This document shows, piece by piece, positions 32,462 to 41,500 of a stretch of DNA of 49,214 nt; positions within the stretch are counted from its first letter, which is position 1; each line of letters starts with the position of its first letter. The stretch spans positions 1-49,214 of the forward strand of contig CAJXQX010000024.1 in NCBI GenBank assembly GCA_913058185.1. The letters are read 5' to 3'. The translations under genes were made by a program, and so were the position numbers. Below the pieces are notes generated by a model. The model did not search any database and had not been told where the DNA came from. It saw nothing but the letters and a program-made list of their open reading frames with translations. The DNA comes from an uncultured Verrucomicrobiota bacterium (lineage in GTDB: Bacteria; Verrucomicrobiota; Verrucomicrobiia; Opitutales; Opitutaceae).

Positions 32462-33822
32462 AATTTCAGACGCAGGCTTTGTTAGGTGTGGTGCCGCTGT
32501 TTCTCATGATCGGCTTGGCGGGAGCTGCAGCCTCGTTGCTGCTCAAGTCATTCGATTGGCGCAAAGGCCCGGAGGAGCAAGCCCGAGGTATGGCGGTGAG
32601 TATCGCTGAATACCTAGCGGGGGACGGTTGGCCAACCAAGCACCCCGCTGCGCAACTCCGTTTACTTGAAGCCGAGGAGGATCTTGAACGCTGGGAGTTC
32701 CTGAAGGGAATTTGGATATGGGATGCGGAGGGGAAAATGATCCATCAATGGCCAATTCCGCAAGCGGAAGCGATGTCGGCCGATGGGCCTAGACCAACGC
32801 TGGACTTTAAGCAGGCCACGGCGGCCAACGCGTTTTCGATTGGTCGACTCGGTTCCAATTCCCACCCCAATGGCGTTGTGCGGGGAGGGGCCGTGGTTTG
32901 GGCAGAAGGTGGAAGTCGTCTTGGCTGGGTCGAGTGTGAACTCGAAGCAGTGGGCTGGTTGGAGGCGATTGGCTGGTTGGACGAATGGAATAATCAGAAG
33001 ACCGGCGTGCTCGAACTCATGGTGATCATCCTCATTCTTGGCGTTTTGATTGCGCTCCTCTTTTCCCGATTGGTGATGGGGGATATCAAGCGACTGATCA
33101 GCTCAGCTGAAAGGGTCGGCGGCGGTGATTATTTGCCGCCGCCGGGAATGCATGTGATGGAGTTGCAGGACCTCAGCGAGACCTTCTCCGTGGTCGACAG
33201 CCTAACCGACGAGAATCGCCGCAAATTTCAACGCTCCCTGATCGAGAACGAAATGTTCCGGACCAGTGATGTTTTGGTCGAAGAGTTTCAGAGCCTAGCC
33301 ATGCCTGATCTTGATCGAGTGGTGGCTGGTAAACGGGTCGTTAGCCGGCTTTTTGACAAAGTAGAAGGCTCTCGTTGGCATGGTCTTGGGGGAGATGACC
33401 AACAAGGATGGCTGTGGTTTGGCTCTATGGCTGGACCCAATGGCATCGAAAAGGCAGCGCAAGCCTTGGCGGTGGCCTCGGAGTTTGAGTCCCTTCTCAT
33501 CGAGCATGCGACTCCCATTGAGACGGCCCTTTTGGAATTGGGTCCGCTGTATCAATTGCAGCAAGCGCAGATTGTGACGTGGACTGCCAAGGCGAAAGAT
33601 TTTGAAGTGTGGACTTGGTCGCAAGATTCCGCCCAAGCGTCCCGCCGATTAGTACCGGCTGGAAAGCGTTATCTCGGCTGCGATCTCGGCGGAGAGATAG
33701 CGACCACCATCGATCTGGTTTGGGATGGGTCCGCCGCGCGGGATATGGATACCGCCTTGGCGGAGTTGGTGCAGTTTCTGGGCAATACGAATGCGGTGGT
33801 CGCCGCCATCGAAGCGGGTTAG
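32458..33822 (+). CDS. Second HAMP membrane sensor with pseudo-PP2C-like C terminus
   Basis: From the ATG at 32458, preceded by GGAGGAGCG-type Shine-Dalgarno bases, the product has 454 residues. It has helix 1 (LLGVVPLFLMIGLAGAAASLLL), a periplasmic sensor of about 150 residues with several Trp, and helix 2 (LELMVIILILGVLIALLFSRLV). A HAMP region follows (GDIKRLISSAERVGGGDYLPPPGMHVMELQDLSETF). The final 170 residues align by eye to SpoIIE-type phosphatases: WLWFGSMAGPNGIEKAAQALAVASEFESLL stands where active enzymes have a DVxGHG metal motif, so the catalytic residues are lost. It looks paralogous to the gene at 30129. Last gene of the operon. Confidence 0.75.
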   Translation: MKFQTQALLGVVPLFLMIGLAGAAASLLLKSFDWRKGPEEQARGMAVSIAEYLAGDGWPTKHPAAQLRLLEAEEDLERWEFLKGIWIWDAEGKMIHQWPIPQAEAMSADGPRPTLDFKQATAANAFSIGRLGSNSHPNGVVRGGAVVWAEGGSRLGWVECELEAVGWLEAIGWLDEWNNQKTGVLELMVIILILGVLIALLFSRLVMGDIKRLISSAERVGGGDYLPPPGMHVMELQDLSETFSVVDSLTDENRRKFQRSLIENEMFRTSDVLVEEFQSLAMPDLDRVVAGKRVVSRLFDKVEGSRWHGLGGDDQQGWLWFGSMAGPNGIEKAAQALAVASEFESLLIEHATPIETALLELGPLYQLQQAQIVTWTAKAKDFEVWTWSQDSAQASRRLVPAGKRYLGCDLGGEIATTIDLVWDGSAARDMDTALAELVQFLGNTNAVVAAIEAG

Positions 33823-33852
33823 CTGCTGCCTCCAAGCCGATTTGTGACCGGT

Positions 33853-35124
33853 TTAGTTAGGGGCCAAGGTCTGGCATTTCTCCGCGGTGATCCGAAGACA
33901 CTTCCGTAAGATCGTCATGCCCTCGCCGAGGGTTTCACCGTCAATGGTCAGCGGCGGCAGAAGCTTGAGCACGTTACTCTCGGATCCGCAGGTTTCAATA
34001 ATCAGTCCCTGTTGGAAGGCTTCCTGCGCGACCTGTTTGCACTGGATTGAGTCTTTGAATTCAAATCCGTGAATCATGCCGATTCCCCGGTTGGTTGTGG
34101 CCATTTCCGGGAATTCATTTTCCAGGTCCTGGAGATGTTGCCCGAGCAGTTCGCCTTTGCGGCTGACTTCCTGAGAGAAGTCATCGTTTTGCCAGCGCTG
34201 CAATGCACGGTCCGCCGCGACAAAAGCAAGATTGTTACCGCGGAAAGTTCCGGTGTGTTCACCGGGTTTCCATTGATCACATTCGGGGCGAATGAGCAGC
34301 ACCGACATGGGCAGCCCCACCCCGCTGATCGATTTTGAAAGGGCGATCATATCAGGTTTGATTCCGGCGCGCTCAAAACTGAAGAAAGTTCCGGTCCGGC
34401 CGCATCCGACCTGAATGTCATCAACGATCAAGAGAATGCCATGCGCTTGGCAAAGTCCCGCGATACCTTGGAGCCAAGTATCGCGAGCAATGTTGACGCC
34501 GCCTTCGGCTTGCACGGTTTCGAGCACGATCGCGGCAGGCAAATCCACGCCACTTGATTGGTCCTCCAAAACTTTGGTTAAGTAGGCCAGCGTATCGACG
34601 TCCGGTCCCAAGTAGCCGTCGAATGGCATGAAGGCCACATCCAGTCTTTGAATCCAGGACTCATGCCGGAAGTGGCGATTGGCGGTGATCGCCATCGCGC
34701 CGGCACTCAAACCATGGTAACCGTTGGTGAATGCGATCACGTTGCGGCGGCCCGTCACTCGGCGGGCTAGTTTCAGGGCCGCCTCAATGGCGTTGGCGCC
34801 GGTCGGGGCCGTAAATTGGACTTTGTAGTCCATGGCCCGTGGTTCCAGCACGATGGATTCGAAACTCTCCAAAAATCTTTGTTTGGCCACCGTGGCCATG
34901 TCCAAGCTGTGCAAAACTCCTCCCTCCTGCAGGTACGCGATCAGGGCGGCAGTCATTTCGGGCGGGTTATGCCCGTAGTTTAGCGCCCCTGCTCCGGCAA
35001 AGAAGTCGATGTAGGGCCGGCCTTCGCGGTCAAAAAGGCGGGCTCCCTCGGCTCGTTCAAATACGGTGGGAAAGGAGCGACAGTAGGAGCGGATTTCAGA
35101 TTCGCGCCGTTGAAAAATATTCAT
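33853..35124 (-). CDS. ectB: Diaminobutyrate--2-oxoglutarate aminotransferase (EctB/Dat type)
   Basis: PLP-dependent class III aminotransferase that makes L-2,4-diaminobutyrate from aspartate semialdehyde. The 423-residue product has FAGAGALNYGHNPP, TGANAIEAALKLARRVTGRRN and GYHGLSAGAMAIT. The metal/PLP Asp is in LLIVDDIQVGCGRTGTFFSFE. The PLP Lys is in IALSKSISGVGLPMSVLL, and PGEHTGTFRGNNLAFVAA is very specific for EctB. An upstream start at 35262 would overlap the NRPS end and lacks homology. No ectA or ectC is adjacent. It is the last gene of the NRPS operon, 43 bases after the thioesterase module, so it probably supplies diaminobutyrate to the synthetase rather than ectoine. Confidence 0.92.
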   Translation of the reverse strand: MNIFQRRESEIRSYCRSFPTVFERAEGARLFDREGRPYIDFFAGAGALNYGHNPPEMTAALIAYLQEGGVLHSLDMATVAKQRFLESFESIVLEPRAMDYKVQFTAPTGANAIEAALKLARRVTGRRNVIAFTNGYHGLSAGAMAITANRHFRHESWIQRLDVAFMPFDGYLGPDVDTLAYLTKVLEDQSSGVDLPAAIVLETVQAEGGVNIARDTWLQGIAGLCQAHGILLIVDDIQVGCGRTGTFFSFERAGIKPDMIALSKSISGVGLPMSVLLIRPECDQWKPGEHTGTFRGNNLAFVAADRALQRWQNDDFSQEVSRKGELLGQHLQDLENEFPEMATTNRGIGMIHGFEFKDSIQCKQVAQEAFQQGLIIETCGSESNVLKLLPPLTIDGETLGEGMTILRKCLRITAEKCQTLAPN

Positions 35125-35167
35125 ATGATTAAGGTTTACCGAATTCGTCGATGGATGGCAGAAGGGA

Positions 35168-38100
35168 CTACCAAGTAATTCCAGCCAAAATGTCACGCAG
35201 CTTATGCGCGTTGGTTTCCAACTGGGGAGGGTACAACAGTTCGTTATGGGAGCCACGAGCAACGTGAATATGATAATTGCCGCGAGTCACTTCCCGCCAG
35301 CCATGGGTGCGGGTGAGCACTTCCCCCGCAGGATCACGGAAATCACGGGAGTCGCGGCAGACGATTCCATGAATATCAGCCGCAATCTGATGGGTATCGA
35401 GGGTTTGACTCATATGCTGGTAATAAGCGGCGATGACGCGCGCCGCTTTTTCGCGCAGAAGGGGGGTGGAAACGTAGGGTTTCATACTCTCGTGATCGAG
35501 GAACGCTCGGGTAACGTTGGCGCATTCCCCGGGTGGAAACTCGATCGGTCGCACCACTTGGGCGGAATCGAACATCACCACGGCCCCAACGGTGCGGCCC
35601 TGGTGCTCCAGTATAGCTGCGAGGTGGTAGGCGAGATTTCCGCCGGCGGAATAGCCGCCCAGCACCAGCGAACCCGACGGGGCGGCGGCGGTGATCAGTT
35701 CCGCGTAGGTCGTGAGACGATCGTTGGCCGGGAGAAAATTTAAGCCGTGGACGGCGTAGTGTGGAAGGGCTTGGGCCAGTTGCAGATAACCCAAAGCGTC
35801 ACCCGTTCCCGGGGGGAGCAAAAAGAGGTTGGGCCGGTCCGGGGCATCGGATGGATTGAGCAGGACCATAGTCTCATCAATACCGTCATATCCGAATCGA
35901 GCGGCATTGACCAATAGTTCGGCCTGGGCCCGCACTGTCGTGGCTTTGAATAGGGCGGTGAGAGGTAGGGGCACCTCGAACGTGTCGCGCAGTCGGGCGG
36001 CCAGCTTGGTGACTTTGAGGCTATGCCCTCCGACCGAGAAAAAGTTGTCGGTGACCCCCAAGTGGGGTAACTCAAGCACATCTTGCCACAGCGTGAGGAT
36101 AGTGCGTTCGGTCTCGGAATCGGGCGCTATGCGTTCAATCCCTCCGCCGCGGGAATCGGCAATTGCGGGAGGAGGGAGCGCCGCTCGATCCACTTTGCCA
36201 TTGGCGGTAAATGGCAGGACATTCAGCGCGATGAAATGAGTAGGCACCATGAACTCCGGCAGTTCCGTGGTCAGATGCTGTCGCAGACTGTCGGCCTCCG
36301 CGTTGCCGGTGGTGTAGGCCACCAACGTGAGGGAGCTGTCGCCGAGATCCTGGGCCAAGACCACCGCATCCGCTACGTTAGGGTGGTCCCGTAATCGTAC
36401 TTCGATCTCGCCGGGTTCAATGCGAAAGCCGCGAATCTTGACCTGCTGGTCTTTGCGACCGAGGTATTCGATCGTTCCATCGTCCCGCCAACGACCGAGG
36501 TCTCCGGAGCGGTAGAGCCTGATTTCCATGCCCGCACTCACGGTTTGCCGAAAGAATTTTTCCGCCGTTAGAGCGTCGTCGCTCAAATAGCCCCGCGCCA
36601 GTCCATCGCCTCCGGTGCAAATCTCCCCGGCCACCCCCGAGGGGACCAACGCGTGATGGCCGTCGAGAATGTAGACCGAGGTGTTGGCAATCGGTCGACC
36701 AATCGGAATATTGTCCGGGTAGTCGCTCGTGATGCGATGACAGCAGGTGAAGGTGGTATTCTCAGTGGGGCCATACCCGTTGATCACGGTGAGATTGGGA
36801 TGGGCCGCCCGGATTCGGTTAATGTGAATTGCCGAGAGCTTTTCTCCGCCCACCAGTAAAGTGCGTAGTCCGGTGAAAAGGGCCGGGGCCGTATCAACGA
36901 GTTGGTTGCACAAACTGGAGGTGAGCCAAACGGTGGTGATTCCGTAAGTGGTGAGCAGGGGTTTGAGTGCTGCGGGATCGAGTACGGTTTTCTCGGGCGG
37001 TCGGCACAGGCTGCCGCCGTTGAGCAGCGCTCCCCAGATTTCGAAGGTCGAGGCATCGAAGGCCAAGGCACCGGTCATCAAAATGCGGTCGTTGGATGTA
37101 AGGGAAATGTAGTTGGTGGCCTTGACCAAGCGCAGGATCGAACGGTGTTCGATCAGGACGCCTTTCGGTCGCCCCGTGGTGCCCGAAGTATAGATGACAT
37201 AGGCAAGTCCCCGGGATTGGGAACGCTCGGCCAGGGGGGTACTCGGTTGATCGGCCAGAGCTCTCGCATCGAGTTGGAGTTTTCGCGGGGGGCGTGGGGG
37301 CTTGGCGGATTTGCTTTTATCAATGCGCAGCACGGTATCGTAACCAAACCGAGAGAGTTCACTCTCCGTGTGGCCGAGCATGGTGGAAAACTCAACCGAT
37401 GCGATCTCTGGCCAAGTAGATTGCAGATCCAACCAGAAATCCCGGGACACGAACAGGTCCTCGGAACGGTCGGTTTTGGTACGCACTCCGGAGCTGGGGT
37501 GAGCGTGTTGGTAGGCGCGCAGCTCCGCTTCGAAAACATCTTTTTGGTCCTGATCCCAGACATTACCCAAAAATAATGTGCCTTGGGCGCCGAGCTGATC
37601 GATCGCCTGACGCAACACGTCACGCAAATAGTTAAGGCCACTAAAGCACTGCAGCACGCTATTGATGATCACAACATCGTAGGGTGGCTCGGGAGCCTGC
37701 CGGAGTTTGTGAGCAGGCAGGTGTTGCAGGGTGATATTGGTCAGGCCGAGGCGCTGGCGTTCTTGTTCCGTCCAGCTCAGAATCTGGGCGGAAAGGTCGG
37801 TCCCATGATAGTGCCCGACCAACGGGGCCAGTCGGAACATGCTGATGCCGGAGGCACATCCGATCTCCAGGACTCGGTCGGTGGGCTGCAACATCGGACC
37901 GAGTTTGCGGCGAATATTTTCACCATATTCGTCCATCACCTTACGGCTCAGTAGTTCGCCGGTGAAGCTACTGCGCCAACCACCACCTGAGATATCGTCT
38001 TCCGTTTGCTCACCCACCATGTCCCAAATTTCTTCCCGCATGAACTCGCCGATTCCCTCGGATTCGACGGCGACGTTTTCACTGTCCGGGCAAAGTAATA

Positions 38101-38575
38101 GGCTCAAATCAGAACACTCCCAATGCAGGCGATTGAGGGTTCGAATATGGCGCCGACTTCCAATCAGACAGCGCGCGCGCGTTTCCCGTAGCATCAGCAC
38201 GGAGCGGGCGGATGGCATGTTCGCGTCGAGTGGGAGATAGGCTCCCCCGGCTTCGAGGATCCCCAGCAATGCCGTCGCCACATCATATGCCTGATCGACC
38301 ATGACCCCGACCAGACCCTCGCGTTCTAGGCCGTTAGTCACCAGCAGATGGGCGATGCGATGAGCTCGAGCAGCTACTTCCGCATAGCTACGGGAACCTT
38401 CGGGTCCAACAATGGCTAGCGCGTCAGGCGTAGCTTCTGCTTGGCGTTGGAATTCCGCGTGCACCGTGCGGTCGCACGGATAGGCGGTTTGATTGGCGTT
38501 GAAGCCCGCGATCAAGTTGGCCAGATCGGCACTGGGTTGCTCATCGTCGAGCAGATTAAAATCACCGATTTTCAT
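35168..38575 (-). CDS. NRPS, terminal module: A (interrupted by methyltransferase)-T-TE
   Basis: A 1135-residue synthetase with no condensation domain of its own; it uses the C domain ending the upstream protein. The adenylation domain runs A1-A2 (LLGILEAGGAYLPLD), then is split by a SAM methyltransferase (about 178-417; DRVLEIGCASGISMFRLAPL). It resumes at A3 (AYVIYTSGTTGRPKGV, residue 463). The eight-to-ten residue code reads DAFWLGGTF by eye, close to valine-type codes. The carrier Ser is in FFSVGGHSLKVTK (about 849). The thioesterase (about 910-1135) has nucleophile GYSAGG, Asp in VVMFDSAQ and His in ARGSHNELL. Start overlaps the upstream stop (ATGA). It releases the finished peptide. Confidence 0.93.
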   Translation of the reverse strand: MKIGDFNLLDDEQPSADLANLIAGFNANQTAYPCDRTVHAEFQRQAEATPDALAIVGPEGSRSYAEVAARAHRIAHLLVTNGLEREGLVGVMVDQAYDVATALLGILEAGGAYLPLDANMPSARSVLMLRETRARCLIGSRRHIRTLNRLHWECSDLSLLLCPDSENVAVESEGIGEFMREEIWDMVGEQTEDDISGGGWRSSFTGELLSRKVMDEYGENIRRKLGPMLQPTDRVLEIGCASGISMFRLAPLVGHYHGTDLSAQILSWTEQERQRLGLTNITLQHLPAHKLRQAPEPPYDVVIINSVLQCFSGLNYLRDVLRQAIDQLGAQGTLFLGNVWDQDQKDVFEAELRAYQHAHPSSGVRTKTDRSEDLFVSRDFWLDLQSTWPEIASVEFSTMLGHTESELSRFGYDTVLRIDKSKSAKPPRPPRKLQLDARALADQPSTPLAERSQSRGLAYVIYTSGTTGRPKGVLIEHRSILRLVKATNYISLTSNDRILMTGALAFDASTFEIWGALLNGGSLCRPPEKTVLDPAALKPLLTTYGITTVWLTSSLCNQLVDTAPALFTGLRTLLVGGEKLSAIHINRIRAAHPNLTVINGYGPTENTTFTCCHRITSDYPDNIPIGRPIANTSVYILDGHHALVPSGVAGEICTGGDGLARGYLSDDALTAEKFFRQTVSAGMEIRLYRSGDLGRWRDDGTIEYLGRKDQQVKIRGFRIEPGEIEVRLRDHPNVADAVVLAQDLGDSSLTLVAYTTGNAEADSLRQHLTTELPEFMVPTHFIALNVLPFTANGKVDRAALPPPAIADSRGGGIERIAPDSETERTILTLWQDVLELPHLGVTDNFFSVGGHSLKVTKLAARLRDTFEVPLPLTALFKATTVRAQAELLVNAARFGYDGIDETMVLLNPSDAPDRPNLFLLPPGTGDALGYLQLAQALPHYAVHGLNFLPANDRLTTYAELITAAAPSGSLVLGGYSAGGNLAYHLAAILEHQGRTVGAVVMFDSAQVVRPIEFPPGECANVTRAFLDHESMKPYVSTPLLREKAARVIAAYYQHMSQTLDTHQIAADIHGIVCRDSRDFRDPAGEVLTRTHGWREVTRGNYHIHVARGSHNELLYPPQLETNAHKLRDILAGITW

Positions 38576-41500
38576 GCGGGAGGAGAAATCATGCAGGCAA
38601 AGCGATCCAAGAGATCGAGGTAACGTTGGATAGTGGCGACCTTAAACAGTCCGGTGTCGTATTCCAAGGTCAGGCTGATGTCACGACCATCATCTTCGGC
38701 AAAAAGAGTGAGATCGAATTTGGAGGTATGGAAGGTATGTTCAAACGGGGTAATCTTCGGACTGTTGGCAGCGGCTTCCCCGGGAGCGGTTGCCCCGATA
38801 TCAATGTGAACATCGGAGAAATTCTGAAAGGCGTAGACGATATTGAGTAGTGGTTGGCGATTGGCGGCCCGATCGGGGTTGAGCTGTTGGACCATGAGGT
38901 CGAAGGGGTAGTCTTGGTGTTCAACCGCAGCGTCGGCGGCGGAAACCACCTGATCGAGGAGCGTTTCAAAATCCATGCTGTCATCGAGACGAACCCTGAC
39001 CGGTAACAAGTTAACGAAAAACCCGATCAAATTTTCGAGATCCGGATGATTCCGGTTGGCGATACTCATACCGATACAGAAATCGTCCTGTTTGGTGATT
39101 TGGAAGAGCAGGAGATCGAAAACTGCGAGCAGCGCGTTGGCCACGGTGGTACGACGATTTTGAGCCACCGCCCTGAGGGCGGCCACGGCTTTCGGACTCA
39201 ATGGCTTCACCAAATGGTCCCCGCGAAAATCGCGATCTCCTTTTGGCGTGAAATCGTAGGGAAGCCTCAGGGCCGATGGCGCGCCCTGCAGCGCACTGCG
39301 CCAATACGATTCCTCAGCCGTCCAGCCCCGGTTCTTTTGCCAGGCGGCAAAATCCTTGTAGTGCAACCGCAAGGGCGGAAGGGGATCCGAGGCACCGGTT
39401 GATGCAGCCTCGTAAAGGGCAAAAATCTCCCGATAAAGCACGTTGCCTGACCAACCATCCCCCACGATGTGATGGATGGTTTGCAGATAGATCCAGCGAT
39501 CCGGAGCGAGCTTGATCAAAACGGTGCGGAGCAGGGGCGGAGAGCGCAGGTCGAATGGTTTCGCTGCTTCCGTGTCTGCCATTTCGCGCGCGCGGTCCTC
39601 CGCATCGGGTTGAGCGGAGAGATCGATGCTCACCATCTGATAGTCCACATCGGTGAGGATGGTCTGAACGGGGTCGCCGCCGAACTCGTTAAATGCCGTG
39701 CGCAGGGCTTCATGACGGGCGACGACGCCGGTAATCGCCTTGGCCAAGGCTGCCGGATCCAGATGGCCGGAAACTCGGTAGGCCTCGGGCATGTTGTAGG
39801 CGGACTCGCCGCCAAGTTGATGCAGCAACCAGAGGCGTTGCTGGGCGAAGGACAGCGGATAGTGAGGTGCCGGAGTGGCGGTCGGAATGCCGCTCAGGCC
39901 CGAGGCTGATGATGAGTCTTGGCCCGCCGCCACGATGCGCGCGAGTCCCTCCACTCTGGCATCATCGAAGAATGCTCGCATCGGCACTTTAACCGCCAAT
40001 TCACGGTGGATGCGGGAAAGCAATTGCATGGCCTTGAGACTGTGTCCTCCGCAGGCAAAAAAATCATCGGTCACGCTGCTTTGAGGTATTTGCAGCACCG
40101 CCTGCCACAGTTCCAGAATTGAGGCTTCAAGGGGAGTGCGTGGAGCGACGACCGCCTGGCCGTTATTTTCCTGCACCGATTCAGGATCGGGCAGGGCACG
40201 TCGGTCTACCTTCCCATTGGGCGAAAGCGGAATGCGTTCGACGGTGACCCAGTGGGTGGGAACCATGGCCGCAGACAGTGTGGTCCTAAGGTGTTCTCGC
40301 CAGCAGGAGGCATCCGTCTGCTTCGGGGAGGAGGGAACGATGTAAGCGACCAATTCCAAATTCCCGCGAAGGGTGCGAGTGTCAACCACCGCATCGACCA
40401 CGTCGGGACATTCGCGCAGGCTGGTTTCAATTTCACCCGGCTCAATCCTCACTCCCCGGATCTTCACTTGCCGATCCCCCCGGCCCAAAAACTCGAGGGT
40501 GCCATCGGAGCGCCAACGTGCGAGATCTCCGGTGCGGTAGAGGCGTTGCCGACCATCACCGGGATCCATGGTTGGGAAGCGTTCGGCCGTCAGTTCAGGA
40601 CGTTGGTGGTAGCCTCGGGCGACGCCTTCACCGCCAATGAAAAGTTCGCCCGGCACGCCGATCCCCGCGGCCCGACCCTGCGGATCCAACACGTAAACCC
40701 GTTGATTGGCTAGAGGTTTTCCAATCGGAGTGGATTCGTTCCCTTCTTCGGTTCCGGGGTCGGACTCTTCGTAAAAACAAGTGTCGATGGTGGCTTCGGT
40801 AACGCCGTAGCTATTGAGGATACGCCGGTTCCCGCCAAATCGTTTGACCAACTGTCGATAGTCTTCGGCCCTCAGGGTGTCAGATCCAAGAATCAAGAGC
40901 TCCAAATCGGGCAAACTCAAACCGGCGGCATGAACGTGTTCCATCAATGGAAGGATCAATCCCGGGGTGCTCTCAAACTGGGTGATCCGGTATTTTTGCA
41001 ACATCTCCACCAGTCCCTCTGGATCTACCCGGGTGTCGGCGTCACAGATAATCAGGGAGCCGCCATTGGTCAGCGCGCGGATGAAATCACCCATGAAAAC
41101 GTCGAAGGACAAGCTAGCCATCTGCAGGATGCAGGGGGGAGTGGCTGCGTTTCCGATACCGTAGCCCACTCGCCACGCGATGGCGGCATTGACCAGGGAG
41201 TGGTGTTCAACCGCGACCCCCTTGGGTCGACCGGTTGAACCGGAAGTGTAGATCGTGTAAGCGAGGTGATGGGGCTTCAAGTCCACCTGGAGGGCGAGGG
41301 CGGTGGGTCTCGCCGACAGTTCGGCCAATGAGAGCACCCCCCAGTTATTGCCGATAGCCGCCGTCAGCTCCCGTGAAGAGCCCGTGGTGACCACCAGCCC
41401 GGCGCCGCTGTCATCCAACATTCCGCGTAGTCGTTCAGCCGGATATAGCGGATCGAGGGGAAGGTAAGCTGCCCCCGACTTGAGCACCCCCAACACGGCC

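Noticed and set aside
35125-35262. N-terminal extension of EctB (MLVAPITNCC...).
   Set aside because: It overlaps the NRPS thioesterase end and has no EctB homology; the ATG at 35124 gives the family's normal start.
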